A DNA stretch of 64,000 bases from Polaribacter sp. SA4-12 (GCF_002163675.1 NZ_CP019334.1:444001-508000), one strand, 5' to 3'; numbered from the stretch's first letter, positions 1 to 8,940 are shown. The notes: generated from the letters alone by a model not told the origin. Translations and numbers: made by a program.

Positions 1-1
1 A

Positions 2-1684
2 AATAGATTAAAAGCAATTGGTTTAACACCTAAAAATAATATTGTAGATATTACAAATTATGTGTTACACGAATTAGGACAGCCTTTACATGCTTTTGAT
101 GCTCAAAAAATTAAAGGAAATAAAATTCTTGTAAAAACATTAGAAGAAGGTACTAAATTTACCACTTTAGATGAAGTTGAAAGAGAATTATCATCAGAAG
201 ATATTATGATTTGTGATGCAGATTCTAACCCACTTTGTATTGCTGGTGTTTTTGGAGGTTTAAAATCTGGAGTTACAGAGAATACAACTTCTATCTTTTT
301 AGAAAGTGCATATTTTAATCCTGTTTCTGTTAGAAAAACAGCGAAACGTCATGCTTTAAATACAGATGCTTCTTTCCGTTTTGAACGTGGAATTGATATC
401 AATATGACAGAATATGCTTTAAAAAGAGCAGCTTTGTTAATTGAAGAATATGCAGGAGGTAAATTAGCTTCTGATATTTCTGATTTTTATCCTGAGAAAA
501 TTGAAGATTTTCAAGTGTTTTTCTCTTATGAAAACGCAAATAGGTTAATTGGTCAAGAAATTCCAAGAGAAACTATCAAGAATATTTTAGCTTCATTAGA
601 AATTAAAATTAATAGTGAAACTAACGGAGGACTTGGATTAACAATACCTTCTTATAGAACAGATGTTCAGCGTGAGGCGGATATTATCGAAGAAATTCTA
701 AGAGTTTACGGTTATAATAATATTGAATTTTCTCATAAATTAAATACATCAATTTCTTTTGATTCTAACAAAGAAACAAAGGTTGAAAATATTGTTGCAG
801 ACCAATTAAGTGCTTTAGGTTTTAACGAAACGATGGCTAATTCATTGACTAAGCCAGAATATACTTCGTTATCAGAAGATATTAATGAAGAGGCTAATGT
901 AGAAATGTTAAACCCGTTAAGTAACGATTTAAAAGTTTTACGTCAATCTTTATTATTTAGTGGTTTAGAATCTGTTGGATATAATATCAATAGAAAAAAT
1001 AATTCTTTACAGTTTTATGAGTTTGGTAAAACATACCATAAATACAGTGAAAAATACGAAGAGAATAAACATTTAACGCTTTTTGTTACTGGAAACAGAA
1101 CTAAAGATAGTTGGAGTGTTGCAAATAAAACATCTGATTTCTTTTACTTAAAAGGAATTATTACTTCTCTATTAGTTAGATTAGGAATTGATAAGGTAAA
1201 ATCTTCACCTGCAAAACAAGATGTGTTTTCTGAAGGAATTTCTCTTGGTTTGGGTAAAATTAAATTAGTTGAGTTTGGAGTTGTAAAACAATCAATACTA
1301 AAAGAATTCGGAATTAAACAAGAAGTTTTATTTGCTGATTTTAATTGGGATACTATTTTAAAATTAGTCGGAAACAAGAAAATTAAAGTAAGTGAATTAC
1401 CTAAATTCCCAGTTGTAAAACGTGATTTAGCTTTATTGTTAGATTCTAAAGTAGCATTTAATGATGTTTATAATTTAGCTTTTCAAACGGAAAGAAAATT
1501 ATTAAAAGAGGTAGATTTATTTGATGTTTATGAAGGTGATAAATTACCTGAAGGAAAAAAATCTTATGCAGTAAGTTTCTTATTACAAGATGAAACAAAA
1601 ACTTTAGCAGACAAACAGATAGATAAAATAATGCAGAAGCTTCAGCAAACTTTCGAAAAAACTTTCGAAGCTGTTTTAAGATAA
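2..1684 (+). CDS. pheT: Phenylalanine--tRNA ligase beta subunit, C-terminal part
   Basis: This is the large subunit of the alpha2-beta2 cytosolic enzyme that charges tRNA-Phe. The frame is open from base 2, so the gene starts upstream of the window; about 560 of the usual ~800 residues are present. In order one sees the end of the B3/B4 editing region (TNYVLHELGQPLHAFD), a B5 domain with the conserved tract IPSYRTDVQREADIIEEILR, the catalytic-like core, and a C-terminal FDX-ACB anticodon-binding domain starting near FPVVKRDLALLLD. Missing from view are the N-terminal OB/tRNA-binding domain and the true start. A clear intrinsic terminator follows. Identification is firm from the domain series. 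Confidence 0.97.
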   Translation, partial: NRLKAIGLTPKNNIVDITNYVLHELGQPLHAFDAQKIKGNKILVKTLEEGTKFTTLDEVERELSSEDIMICDADSNPLCIAGVFGGLKSGVTENTTSIFLESAYFNPVSVRKTAKRHALNTDASFRFERGIDINMTEYALKRAALLIEEYAGGKLASDISDFYPEKIEDFQVFFSYENANRLIGQEIPRETIKNILASLEIKINSETNGGLGLTIPSYRTDVQREADIIEEILRVYGYNNIEFSHKLNTSISFDSNKETKVENIVADQLSALGFNETMANSLTKPEYTSLSEDINEEANVEMLNPLSNDLKVLRQSLLFSGLESVGYNINRKNNSLQFYEFGKTYHKYSEKYEENKHLTLFVTGNRTKDSWSVANKTSDFFYLKGIITSLLVRLGIDKVKSSPAKQDVFSEGISLGLGKIKLVEFGVVKQSILKEFGIKQEVLFADFNWDTILKLVGNKKIKVSELPKFPVVKRDLALLLDSKVAFNDVYNLAFQTERKLLKEVDLFDVYEGDKLPEGKKSYAVSFLLQDETKTLADKQIDKIMQKLQQTFEKTFEAVLR

Positions 1685-1711
1685 TAAAGTATTATCTTAG
1701 TGTAATAAATG

Positions 1712-1744
1712 AAAAAAACCATCTCTTATGAGATGGTTTTTTTT
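1712..1744 (+). terminator. Rho-independent terminator after pheT
   Basis: A hairpin with stem AAACCATCTC / GAGATGGTTT and loop TTAT is followed by an uninterrupted T run, 28 nt after the pheT stop codon. Confidence 0.9.
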
Positions 1745-1879
1745 ATAATCAACTAATTCAAATTACACATGAAAACAGTTTACAACGTTGTCTTCAATAA
1801 TACTTATACAAGTACTGTGCCAAAATGAAATGTTTTATATGGAAATGATAATTAAAATAGATTTTTATATTTTTTTAAC

Positions 1880-1908
1880 AAAAAAACGATCCTTAATTAA
1901 GGATCGTT
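1880..1908 (-). terminator. Rho-independent terminator after lipA
   Basis: A perfect stem AACGATCCTT / AAGGATCGTT has an A run on its left side, which reads as a U run on the minus strand. It lies about 70 nt past the lipA stop. Between this and the pheT terminator, near 1778-1790, is the palindrome CAACGTTG preceded by GTTTA, the same start seen in the cassette-border repeat at 24812. Confidence 0.85.
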
Positions 1909-1975
1909 AAATTTTATTGTTTTCTAATATAGATAAATCAGCTATTTAGCTTTTCTTTTATCAACTTAAAATATA

Positions 1976-2845
1976 TTATACAGCGTGTTTATGTGCTTTG
2001 TAAGAAGAACGAACTAAAGCACCACTTTCTACATACATAAAGCCAAGTTCTAGACCAAAAGTTTCGTACTTCTTAAATTGTTCTGGAGTAACAAACTTCT
2101 GAACAGGTAAGTGTTTTTTAGTCGGTTGTAAATACTGACCAATTGTAATAATATCACAATTAGCTTCACGTATATCTCTCATAGTTTGGTATACTTCTTC
2201 TTCAGTTTCACCTAAACCTAGCATTAAACCAGTTTTTGTACGCATACCTTTTTCTTTTAGGTATTTTAATACGCCTAAACTTCTATCATATTTAGCTTGT
2301 ATACGAACTTCACGAGATAATCTTCTAACAGTTTCTATATTGTGAGAAACTACTTCAGGATGCACTTCAATAACTCTATCTATTTGTTTTGTGTTTCCTT
2401 GAAAATCTGGAATTAAAGTTTCTAAAGTTGTATTTGGGTTTGCTCTACGAATAGCATCTACAGTTTCTGCCCAAATAATAGAACCACCATCTTTTAAATC
2501 GTCTCTATCAACAGAAGTGATTACAGCGTGTTTTATGCTCATCAATTTTATAGAACGAGCAACTTTTTCAGGCTCATCCCATTCCACTGTATCAGGTCTT
2601 CCAGTTTTTACACCACAGAAACCACAAGAACGTGTACAGATGTTTCCTAATATCATAAACGTTGCAGTTCCTTCTCCCCAACATTCTCCCATGTTAGGAC
2701 AGCTACCACTTGTACAAATTGTATTTAATTTATATTTATCAACTAAACTCCTTAATTCAGTATATTTTTTACCAACTGGTAATTTTACACGTAACCATTT
2801 TGGTTTTTTTAGTCTTTCGGGAAGTATTACAGAATCTATTGCCAT
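1976..2845 (-). CDS. lipA: Lipoyl synthase (radical SAM)
   Basis: LipA inserts two sulfurs into protein-bound octanoyl groups to make lipoyl cofactors for the 2-oxoacid dehydrogenases and the glycine cleavage system. All three family signatures are visible in the 289 residues. The auxiliary-cluster CX4CX5C motif is CTSGSCPNMGEC (about residues 44-55), the radical-SAM CX3CX2C motif is CTRSCGFC (about 71-78), and the C-terminal RSSY motif that ligates the auxiliary cluster is near residue 279. Length is normal. On the minus strand a TAAATTTG -7 box lies at 2866-2873, about 20 nt before the ATG, so the gene is probably a single unit with a short leader. No lipB or lipoate ligase is adjacent. Confidence 0.97.
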   Translation of the reverse strand: MAIDSVILPERLKKPKWLRVKLPVGKKYTELRSLVDKYKLNTICTSGSCPNMGECWGEGTATFMILGNICTRSCGFCGVKTGRPDTVEWDEPEKVARSIKLMSIKHAVITSVDRDDLKDGGSIIWAETVDAIRRANPNTTLETLIPDFQGNTKQIDRVIEVHPEVVSHNIETVRRLSREVRIQAKYDRSLGVLKYLKEKGMRTKTGLMLGLGETEEEVYQTMRDIREANCDIITIGQYLQPTKKHLPVQKFVTPEQFKKYETFGLELGFMYVESGALVRSSYKAHKHAV

Positions 2846-3120
2846 TTTATTTCTAAATTGAAAAGCAAATTTACAAAGAAAAGTTTGATATAATGTAGTT
2901 ATGTCTTGAAGTAATTAAACTACATTTTTAAGTTAAATAAAAGAATAGGTTTTAAAAATCTCCAGTTATTCATGCTTTGAAATGATTCCAATCTAAAATA
3001 ATAGCTTTAAAAATAAAAAAAGATATTACACCAATAATTATTTTAACCTTAATTTATTTTTTTTAATAAGTTTTAAATTAGATGTCATAGCGATAATCTT
3101 ATTTTGAAGATAAATAATTT

Positions 3121-4341
3121 TTATAAACTCATTAAAAACCAAACACTAAACCCTATTAAAAAGAGAATACCTAAAACACTTAAAATTCTTAAATAAATTC
3201 CTGGTTGATGTTCTTTTGGAGTATGTTTACCTGTTATCAATTTAAAATTTAGAATAGCATAAAAAGGTGCCGTTAAAAATGATAAGATAGTAGCTACTTT
3301 AACCAACAACCCCATATTATCCATAAAGTATTTTAGAATTAAAAAAGTACCAGAAAATAAGAAGAGTATCCAAAACCAATAACCATATTTTAATTCTTTA
3401 TTAAATAATAATTTTGTAGTCCTATTCATTGCTCTTGGTGAAGCATCCATTGTTGTAATTGTGGTGCTAAACATTGTTGTAAAAGCAGCAATAGCAATAA
3501 ATATATAAGAATATTTACCTAGATTTTTTGTGTATAAAGTCATTAATTGAGAAGCAAAAATTCCACCTTTATTAGAGAATGTTTCTCCTGAGTTATACAT
3601 TACTAAGGCGCCTAATAAGAGAAAGCAAATACCCAAACAAAGTGTACTAATGTATCCCACATTAAAATCGAAAATAGCATCTTTTCGTTTTGTTTTAATG
3701 ACAGTGGTTTTATCTTTTTCTACAGACCATATAGAATGCCAAATAGAAACATCTAAAGGAGCAGGCATCCAACCTAAGAATGCAATTAAAAAAGTAAGTT
3801 CTACTGTACCAGAAGGTATAATCTGAGTAACATCAAAAGCTTCTTTTGTACTAAATAGTGCAACACTTACAGCAATAATTGTACTTATTGTTAAGATAAC
3901 AATTATGTATTTCATCAAATTATCTAGCAATTTGTATTTACCAATAACTAAAAATAGCACACTTATAAACATTAATAATGTAGACCATAAAACAAGATCA
4001 TTTGTAAATCCAAAAAGTTGTGATGCCAAACCAGCAGTAACCATAGTAACAGCTGCTTGAATGGTAAACATTGTAGCAAAATTAAGTATGTAATAAGTGA
4101 TTAACACTCCTTTACCTAATTTTCGATAACCATCTAATAAAGTTTCTCTTGTTGCTGCTGCATAACGAGGACCGAATTGAAAAAACGGATATTTAAATAT
4201 ATGAACTAAAATTAAAGCCCAAATTAAACCAAAACCAAATTCTGCTCCAGCTCTTGTAGATTGTACTAAATGAGAAACACCAATTGCTGCTCCTGCAAAT
4301 AATAAACCTGGACCTAAAGATTGTAAGAATGATTTTTTCAT
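3121..4341 (-). CDS. Nramp-like metal/proton carrier lacking the canonical TM1 motif
   Basis: This is an 11-helix-type inner-membrane protein of 406 residues that aligns with Nramp carriers from the start (SLGPGLLFAGAAIG). Canonical Nramp proteins carry DPGN in TM1, where the Asp and Asn bind the metal. The same place here reads GVSH (about residues 21-24), so both ligands are gone. In TM6 the Met of the MPH motif is kept but the motif reads MPAP (about 211-214). The family resemblance predicts divalent cation transport, but the substrate cannot be assumed to be Mn or Fe. It lies 104 nt downstream of an ECF sigma gene on the same strand and may be cotranscribed. Confidence 0.8.
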   Translation of the reverse strand: MKKSFLQSLGPGLLFAGAAIGVSHLVQSTRAGAEFGFGLIWALILVHIFKYPFFQFGPRYAAATRETLLDGYRKLGKGVLITYYILNFATMFTIQAAVTMVTAGLASQLFGFTNDLVLWSTLLMFISVLFLVIGKYKLLDNLMKYIIVILTISTIIAVSVALFSTKEAFDVTQIIPSGTVELTFLIAFLGWMPAPLDVSIWHSIWSVEKDKTTVIKTKRKDAIFDFNVGYISTLCLGICFLLLGALVMYNSGETFSNKGGIFASQLMTLYTKNLGKYSYIFIAIAAFTTMFSTTITTMDASPRAMNRTTKLLFNKELKYGYWFWILFLFSGTFLILKYFMDNMGLLVKVATILSFLTAPFYAILNFKLITGKHTPKEHQPGIYLRILSVLGILFLIGFSVWFLMSL

Positions 4342-4445
4342 TTATTTTTCAGTATTTCAATTGCATTTTTATAGTTTATAGAAACTACTAAAATTTTATC
4401 AGAAAAGGCATTGTTTTTTTTGATAAGTATAGAACTTATCTATAC

Positions 4446-5009
4446 TTAAGACTCCTTAATTATCTCTGCCAATAACTTTTTTGCACGTAATAATTTAACT
4501 TTTACGTTGTTCATTGGTTCGTTAATTTGAGTAGAAATCTCTTTATAACTTAGTTCTTGAAAATAGCGTAACTGAATAACTTCCTGGTATTTAGGTTTCA
4601 GTTTTTTGATGTCTCTTAATAATTTAGCTAAATTTTGTTCTGTAATAATTTTGTCTTCAGGTGTTGGGCTTTCATCCACAACTAAATACGCTTGTTCTTC
4701 TTGTTCTGTAGAAGTATCTGTTGCAATAGAAATATTTTTTTTACGCAACAAATCGATATGAACATTTTTAGAAATAGTAATTAACCAAGTCTTAAAAACG
4801 AACTTTTCATCATACGTATCAATTTTATCAAAAGCTTTAGAAAATGTCTGAATAGCAATATCTTCAGCATCATTTTCACTCTGAGTTCGTTTTAATTGAT
4901 AATTATAAACGGCAGGCCAAAAAGTATCTAATAAATATCTAAATGCAGATTGATTCCCGCTTTTAGCTTTAGATATATATAATTCAAGTTTTTTATCGCC
5001 TATTTCCAA
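4446..5009 (-). CDS. ECF-type RNA polymerase sigma factor
   Basis: This 187-residue sigma-70 family protein has region 2 (about residues 25-92, including YNYQLKRTQSENDAEDIAIQ and the -10 recognition stretch ending in HIDLLRKK). Region 4 is C-terminal (about 130-185), with a helix-turn-helix around QELSYKEISTQINEPMNNVK. Its start overlaps the end of the glycosyltransferase gene by 10 nt, so the two are translationally linked. No anti-sigma gene is adjacent, unlike the second sigma gene at 7366. Targets are unknown; the operon partners suggest envelope or surface functions, but that is inference. Confidence 0.93.
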   Translation of the reverse strand: MEIGDKKLELYISKAKSGNQSAFRYLLDTFWPAVYNYQLKRTQSENDAEDIAIQTFSKAFDKIDTYDEKFVFKTWLITISKNVHIDLLRKKNISIATDTSTEQEEQAYLVVDESPTPEDKIITEQNLAKLLRDIKKLKPKYQEVIQLRYFQELSYKEISTQINEPMNNVKVKLLRAKKLLAEIIKES

Positions 5010-6103
5010 TGATTTGGTTTTGATGACAAATTAGTGATAAATATCGAAAAGTGAAATATTAGTAGACCAATTTCTAAAAAAGGTAATAAATAAGTGATTG
5101 TTGGTTCATTTAATTTTTTGGATGATAAGCCAATAACTATAAATTGTACAAAATAATACGTTAAGAATATTGGTAAAACAAATTGCCAAGGATAAAAGAA
5201 GAATAGTAAAATAGCTAAAAGGAAGAAGAACACTTTAGATATAAAGAACAAACCTAAAAAGAACTTGTGTTTAAACTTATAATGATCTGCTGTAGAAATA
5301 TGTCTTCTTTTTTGACGAAACCATTCTGTAAATGATGTTGGTGCTAAAGATTCTGTAAAACTATCTTTTGATGTTGCAATTGTTGTATTTTCTTTATTTG
5401 CAGCGTCTTGTATAAATAAATCATCATCACCAGATTTAATATGCATATGATTTATAAACCCTTTTACATTAAAGAATTCAGATCTATCGTAGGCTAAATT
5501 ACGACCAACAGCCATATAAGGAGAACCTATTTTTGAATAACTAAAATACTGAATTGCAGTAAGGAGTGTTTCAAAACGTACAAATAGGTTTACGAATGAT
5601 TTTTCCTTTTTGTATTTACCATATCCTAATACAATTGTTTTCTTTGCATTAAAGTTTTGAGCCATCTCATAAATCCATTTTTTAGAAACGGGTTTACAAT
5701 CTGCATCAGTAAATAATAGGTTTTCGTTTTTTGCTGCTTTTATACCTAAGGTAAGTGCGTATTTTTTATTTCCCCAAAAAGCTTCAATGTTTTCAACATT
5801 AATAATTTTAATCTTGCTATGTTTTTTTTGGAATGATTCCATCACTTCTAGAGTTTCATCAGAAGAAGCATCATTTATTAAAACAACTTCAAAATCAGCA
5901 TATTCTTGATTTAAAATTGATGGTAAGAAATTTTCGAGATTTTTAGCTTCATTCTTTGCACAAACAATAACAGAAATAGGAATCTCTTTAGATTTTTTCT
6001 TATCCTTTTTAGAATCAAACAAAAAAGAAGAAAAAACTAAGTAATAAATAATCTGTATTGCAGTAAAAACTACAAAAGAGTAGAAGAGTACAGATAAAAT
6101 CAT
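5000..6103 (-). CDS. Membrane glycosyltransferase, family 2
   Basis: This 367-residue enzyme has an N-terminal membrane helix (about 1-25), a cytosolic GT-A domain, and two or three C-terminal helices (about 280-355). GT2 signatures visible are the NDASSDET region (nucleotide-sugar Asp), the metal-binding DAD in LLFTDADCKP, the acceptor-site Asp in SGDDDLFIQD, and a processive-type RQKRRH motif close to QxxRW. It probably adds sugars to a lipid or polymer at the inner membrane; donor and acceptor are not predictable. It lies 16 nt after the 67-aa membrane protein gene and overlaps the sigma gene, giving a tight operon. Confidence 0.88.
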   Translation of the reverse strand: MILSVLFYSFVVFTAIQIIYYLVFSSFLFDSKKDKKKSKEIPISVIVCAKNEAKNLENFLPSILNQEYADFEVVLINDASSDETLEVMESFQKKHSKIKIINVENIEAFWGNKKYALTLGIKAAKNENLLFTDADCKPVSKKWIYEMAQNFNAKKTIVLGYGKYKKEKSFVNLFVRFETLLTAIQYFSYSKIGSPYMAVGRNLAYDRSEFFNVKGFINHMHIKSGDDDLFIQDAANKENTTIATSKDSFTESLAPTSFTEWFRQKRRHISTADHYKFKHKFFLGLFFISKVFFFLLAILLFFFYPWQFVLPIFLTYYFVQFIVIGLSSKKLNEPTITYLLPFLEIGLLIFHFSIFITNLSSKPNHWK

Positions 6104-6119
6104 TTAGTAAAAAAGAGGG

Positions 6120-6323
6120 TTATTTATGTTCTGGTTCTGCACAAGAATCAAACTCATCTGAAGATTTACCACAGAAACCACAAGGTTCACCGGTTTCATT
6201 TAACATCGGGTTTTGGCTTGCACAAGTACCTGCAAATTTACCATCTTTTTTTGCCCAAATTTTAATAGCGATTCCAGCAACACCAAGTCCTAATAATACT
6301 AAAGTAATCAGTAATAATTTCAT
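6120..6323 (-). CDS. Small cysteine-rich membrane-anchored protein, unknown function
   Basis: This 67-residue protein has one N-terminal hydrophobic helix (about 3-24) and a short soluble tail with four cysteines, two of them in a CGFCGK motif that resembles a rubredoxin-like or zinc-knuckle half-site. Bacteroidota genomes often carry such proteins, annotated only as membrane or secreted protein. It is the first gene of the operon with the glycosyltransferase and ECF sigma genes. I assign no function. The spaced cysteines suggest metal binding or disulfides. Confidence 0.75.
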   Translation of the reverse strand: MKLLLITLVLLGLGVAGIAIKIWAKKDGKFAGTCASQNPMLNETGEPCGFCGKSSDEFDSCAEPEHK

Positions 6324-6454
6324 AAATAATAATTCTAATACAAAGATACATATTCTTATTTTCTCTTTAAAAAATCTATGGTAAATATTTTATCGTGACT
6401 TTTTAAAATTTAAAGTGTCCAACTTATTGAAAACGAATTTAAAAAAAATTACAA

Positions 6455-7285
6455 ATGGACACAACAACAGATTCTTTAAAAAATTTTTACAACTCAATTT
6501 CTTCAGGTTTAGGAGACTGGGGACTTCAATTAATAGGTGCCCTTGCAGCTTTAATAATTGGTCTTTGGATTATTAGAATGATTATGAAAGGTGTTTCTAA
6601 AATGTTTGAGAAAACAAATTTAGATGCAACTTTACAACCATTTTTATTAACGACTATTGGTTTTATTTTAAAACTATTATTAATTATCTCTATTGCAGGT
6701 ATTGTTGGTTTACCAATGGCTTCTTTCGCAGCTTTATTAGCAGGTGTTGGTTTAGCAATTGGAGCAGCATTTAATGGTTCTTTAGGACACATTGCTTCTG
6801 GTATTATGTTACTTATTTTTAAACCTTTTAAAGTTGGTGACTTAATTAAAACAAATGGAGCTTTTGGTTTTGTAAAAGAAATTTCTGTATTTGTAACGGT
6901 AATAGAAACGTTTCAAAATGAGACTGAAATTATTCCGAATTCTGCGATTACTTCAAATAAAATCACCAATTTAACTAAAATAGGAAATTTACGTATCGAT
7001 ATGCCATTTGCTATTAGATATGGTTCTGATATTGCAAAAGCAAAACAGATTGTATTAGACGTTCTTAAAAACGATAAAAATATTTTACAAGAAGGAGCAA
7101 ATGCACCTAGAGTTGCTGTTAATAATTTAGGGCAAAATAGTGTTGAGTTATTGGCTTTACCTTATGCAAATTGTGAAAACTATTGGGATGTTTACTGGGA
7201 TACAAAACAACAAATTGTTGAAGCTTTAGGAAGTGCAGGTTATGAAGCACCTTTACCACAGCGTATTGTTACTATGACAAAATAA
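6455..7285 (+). CDS. MscS-family mechanosensitive channel
   Basis: This 276-residue small-conductance mechanosensitive channel opens under membrane tension to release solutes on osmotic downshock. It has three membrane helices. The pore helix TM3 is rich in Gly and Ala (FAALLAGVGLAIGAAFNGSLG, about 90-110), as in E. coli MscS. A beta domain follows (FKVGDLIKTNGAFGFVKEIS, then the PNSAITSNKITNLT motif), and then the C-terminal alpha/beta vestibule. Length matches the short MscS class, with no extra N-terminal domains. It is monocistronic, with a strong terminator behind it. Confidence 0.95.
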   Translation: MDTTTDSLKNFYNSISSGLGDWGLQLIGALAALIIGLWIIRMIMKGVSKMFEKTNLDATLQPFLLTTIGFILKLLLIISIAGIVGLPMASFAALLAGVGLAIGAAFNGSLGHIASGIMLLIFKPFKVGDLIKTNGAFGFVKEISVFVTVIETFQNETEIIPNSAITSNKITNLTKIGNLRIDMPFAIRYGSDIAKAKQIVLDVLKNDKNILQEGANAPRVAVNNLGQNSVELLALPYANCENYWDVYWDTKQQIVEALGSAGYEAPLPQRIVTMTK

Positions 7286-7305
7286 AATTATAAATACATA
7301 TATTT

Positions 7306-7337
7306 AAAAAAGACTGCTTATTAAAGCAGTCTTTTTT
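7306..7337 (+). terminator. Terminator after the MscS gene
   Basis: The stem AAAGACTGCTT / AAAGCAGTCTTT is followed by seven T residues, 20 nt after the stop codon. Confidence 0.9.
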
Positions 7338-7365
7338 TGTAAGTTTACTTTTTGATTAGAAAACC

Positions 7366-7944
7366 TTGAGCGAAGCACTTTTTATAGAACATTTACGAGC
7401 AGGAAAACAGTCTGCATTTAGTCAGCTTTTAGATGATTATCAGCAAAAAGTTTTTGGTACCTGTATTTCTTTTGTACCCAATAAAGAAGATGCAGAAGAT
7501 ATTGCACAAGAAGTTTTTTTAGAAATTTTTAAGTCGATACATAAATTTAAAGGAGATTCTAAACTATCGACTTGGATTTATAAAATAGCAACGAATAAAT
7601 GTCTTGAGTTTATTAGAAAAAAGAATACAAAAAAACGATTTGCATTTATGCAAACAATTATGGGAAATGAAATACCTTTAGACAAAACAAGTTATTTTAC
7701 AGAAGTAAATCACCCAGGTATTTTAATGGAGAATAAAGAAAAATCAGCAATTATTTTTAAGGCGATAAATACCTTGCCAGAAAGCCAAAGAGTAATTTTT
7801 ACGTTGGCTAAAATTGATGATAAAAGCTATCAAGAAATTGTAGAAATTACAGGAAAAAGTTTATCATCTGTAGAATCTTTAATGTTTAGAGCAAAGAAAG
7901 GGTTACAAGAAAAATTAGAAGATTTTTATAAAAGTGAAAATTAA
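7366..7944 (+). CDS. ECF-type RNA polymerase sigma factor (RpoE-like)
   Basis: This 192-residue sigma factor has region 2 (DDYQQKVFGTCISFVPNKEDAEDIAQEVFLEIF and STWIYKIATNKCLEFIR, in part) and region 4 (ESQRVIFTLAKIDDKSYQEI and the following HTH). The start is TTG at 7366; no ATG lies upstream in frame before the terminator, and the preceding sequence is the terminator T run. It is followed by a membrane anti-sigma-like protein and a Spy-like periplasmic protein, a common stress-sensing arrangement. The promoter motif shared at 7947, 11079 and 12720 is the natural candidate for its target sequence. Confidence 0.94.
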   Translation: MSEALFIEHLRAGKQSAFSQLLDDYQQKVFGTCISFVPNKEDAEDIAQEVFLEIFKSIHKFKGDSKLSTWIYKIATNKCLEFIRKKNTKKRFAFMQTIMGNEIPLDKTSYFTEVNHPGILMENKEKSAIIFKAINTLPESQRVIFTLAKIDDKSYQEIVEITGKSLSSVESLMFRAKKGLQEKLEDFYKSEN

Positions 7945-7946
7945 AC

Positions 7947-7975
7947 GCAAGTTTTTATAATTTATTGCATCTAAC
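7947..7975 (+). promoter_or_regulatory. ECF-type promoter, copy 1 (anti-sigma / Spy-like operon)
   Basis: The -35-like GCAAGTTTTT (7947-7956) and -10-like GCATCTAAC (7967-7975) start exactly 20 nt apart. The ATG of the next gene is 30 nt further on. The same two words with the same spacing occur upstream of CotH and of the VTC operon. The form resembles ECF promoters in general (AAC/AAG-type -35, TCTAA-type -10). Placement between the sigma gene and its presumed anti-sigma gene would let the regulator be boosted by its own sigma. Confidence 0.65.
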
Positions 7976-8005
7976 TATATAGTAATTGTTTAAGAACAAA
8001 TAAAA

Positions 8006-8323
8006 ATGAAAAATAAAGAATATATAAATCAGCAAGTAGAAGATACCTTTAAGGTGTTAGATACTATTAAAGAGGTGGAAGTAAATCACTTTTTTAAGCA
8101 TAAAGTTTTACAGAAACTGAATGCTGAAAAAGTAGAGAAGCAATCTATTTTTTCTTGGTTTACACCTCAATTACAGTTGGCAACATTAAGTGTAGTGCTT
8201 TTGTTAAATGCAGGAACACTTTTTTATGTTTTTAATAATTCGGCAAATAGTACAAGTTCAAGTATAGAAACATTTGCACAAGAATATTCATTGCAATCAG
8301 ACAGTAATTCTATTTTAAATTAA
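8006..8323 (+). CDS. Short membrane protein, probable anti-sigma factor
   Basis: This 105-residue protein has a charged helical N-terminal cytosolic part (about 1-50), one membrane helix (about 55-74, LQLATLSVVLLLNAGTLFYV) and a short Ser/Thr-rich periplasmic tail. It lies 61 nt after an ECF sigma gene and 5 nt before a periplasmic Spy-like gene. Position and topology suggest an anti-sigma factor that holds the sigma at the membrane. There is no visible zinc-binding HxxxCxxC motif, so it is not a ZAS-type anti-sigma, and the role is inferred from context only. Confidence 0.7.
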   Translation: MKNKEYINQQVEDTFKVLDTIKEVEVNHFFKHKVLQKLNAEKVEKQSIFSWFTPQLQLATLSVVLLLNAGTLFYVFNNSANSTSSSIETFAQEYSLQSDSNSILN

Positions 8324-8328
8324 GGGCT

Positions 8329-8835
8329 ATGAAATCAAAATTACTTCCAATAATAATTTTTTTATTGATACTTTTAAATGGAGTATTAATTTTTATGCTT
8401 GTAAAAAAGCCACAAGATCGATTCAATCAAAATTCTAAAAGAAACTTCTTAACACAAGAATTACAATTTTCAGAAGATCAAACAATGCAGTTTAATGAAT
8501 TTGAAAGAGTTCATAGAGATGCTATGATGGAGATTGAAGAACAAGTTAGAGCGCAAAAAGATGTTTTATTTAGCTCATTTCAAAAAGAGGATATTAATTT
8601 AGACTCTTTAACTACTAAAATTGGTCTTTTACAAGGAAAAAAGGATTCAGAAGTTTTTCGTTTTTTTAAAAAAGTAAGAGGTTTGTGTACTTTAGAACAA
8701 TCAAAAAACTTTGATGAGATTATTAAAAAAGCATTAAGAGGAGGACAAGGAGGACCTGGAGGAGAAGGAAGACCACCAATTGAAGGAGATATGCCACCTC
8801 CACCACCTGAAGGAGGACATCATCCACCGATGTAA
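8329..8835 (+). CDS. Periplasmic Spy/CpxP-like protein
   Basis: This 168-residue protein has an N-terminal membrane anchor or uncleaved signal (about 5-25). It continues with an all-helical domain in which LxFSEDQ and LQGKKDSEVFRFF positions recall the LTxxQ repeats of Spy, CpxP and ZraP, and ends in a low-complexity Gly/Pro tail (GGQGGPGG, then PPPPPEGGHHPP). Spy/CpxP proteins act as ATP-independent periplasmic chaperones and stress sensors. As third gene in a sigma / anti-sigma operon it probably monitors envelope state. The His-containing tail could bind metal, which is speculative. Confidence 0.75.
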   Translation: MKSKLLPIIIFLLILLNGVLIFMLVKKPQDRFNQNSKRNFLTQELQFSEDQTMQFNEFERVHRDAMMEIEEQVRAQKDVLFSSFQKEDINLDSLTTKIGLLQGKKDSEVFRFFKKVRGLCTLEQSKNFDEIIKKALRGGQGGPGGEGRPPIEGDMPPPPPEGGHHPPM

Positions 8836-8890
8836 TTTTAGCTAACTTTCTTAAATTATTTTAATATTAGAAATCAATATTAATTAGTTT

Positions 8891-8919
8891 TCAAACTATT
8901 TAGTATTTGAAAGGTCTAA
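8891..8919 (+). promoter_or_regulatory. Possible weak ECF-type promoter before the YHYH gene
   Basis: TCAAACT at 8891 and GGTCTAA at 8913-8919 resemble the motif at 7947, but the spacing is one base longer and the -35 word is degenerate. The start codon is 22 nt downstream. This is listed as a candidate only. Confidence 0.3.
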
Positions 8920-8940
8920 TCATTAAATAATTTATTTAAG

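Noticed and set aside
4420..4440. Stem GATAAGT/ACTTATC as terminator after the sigma gene
   Set aside because: On the minus strand it is followed by an A run, not a U run.
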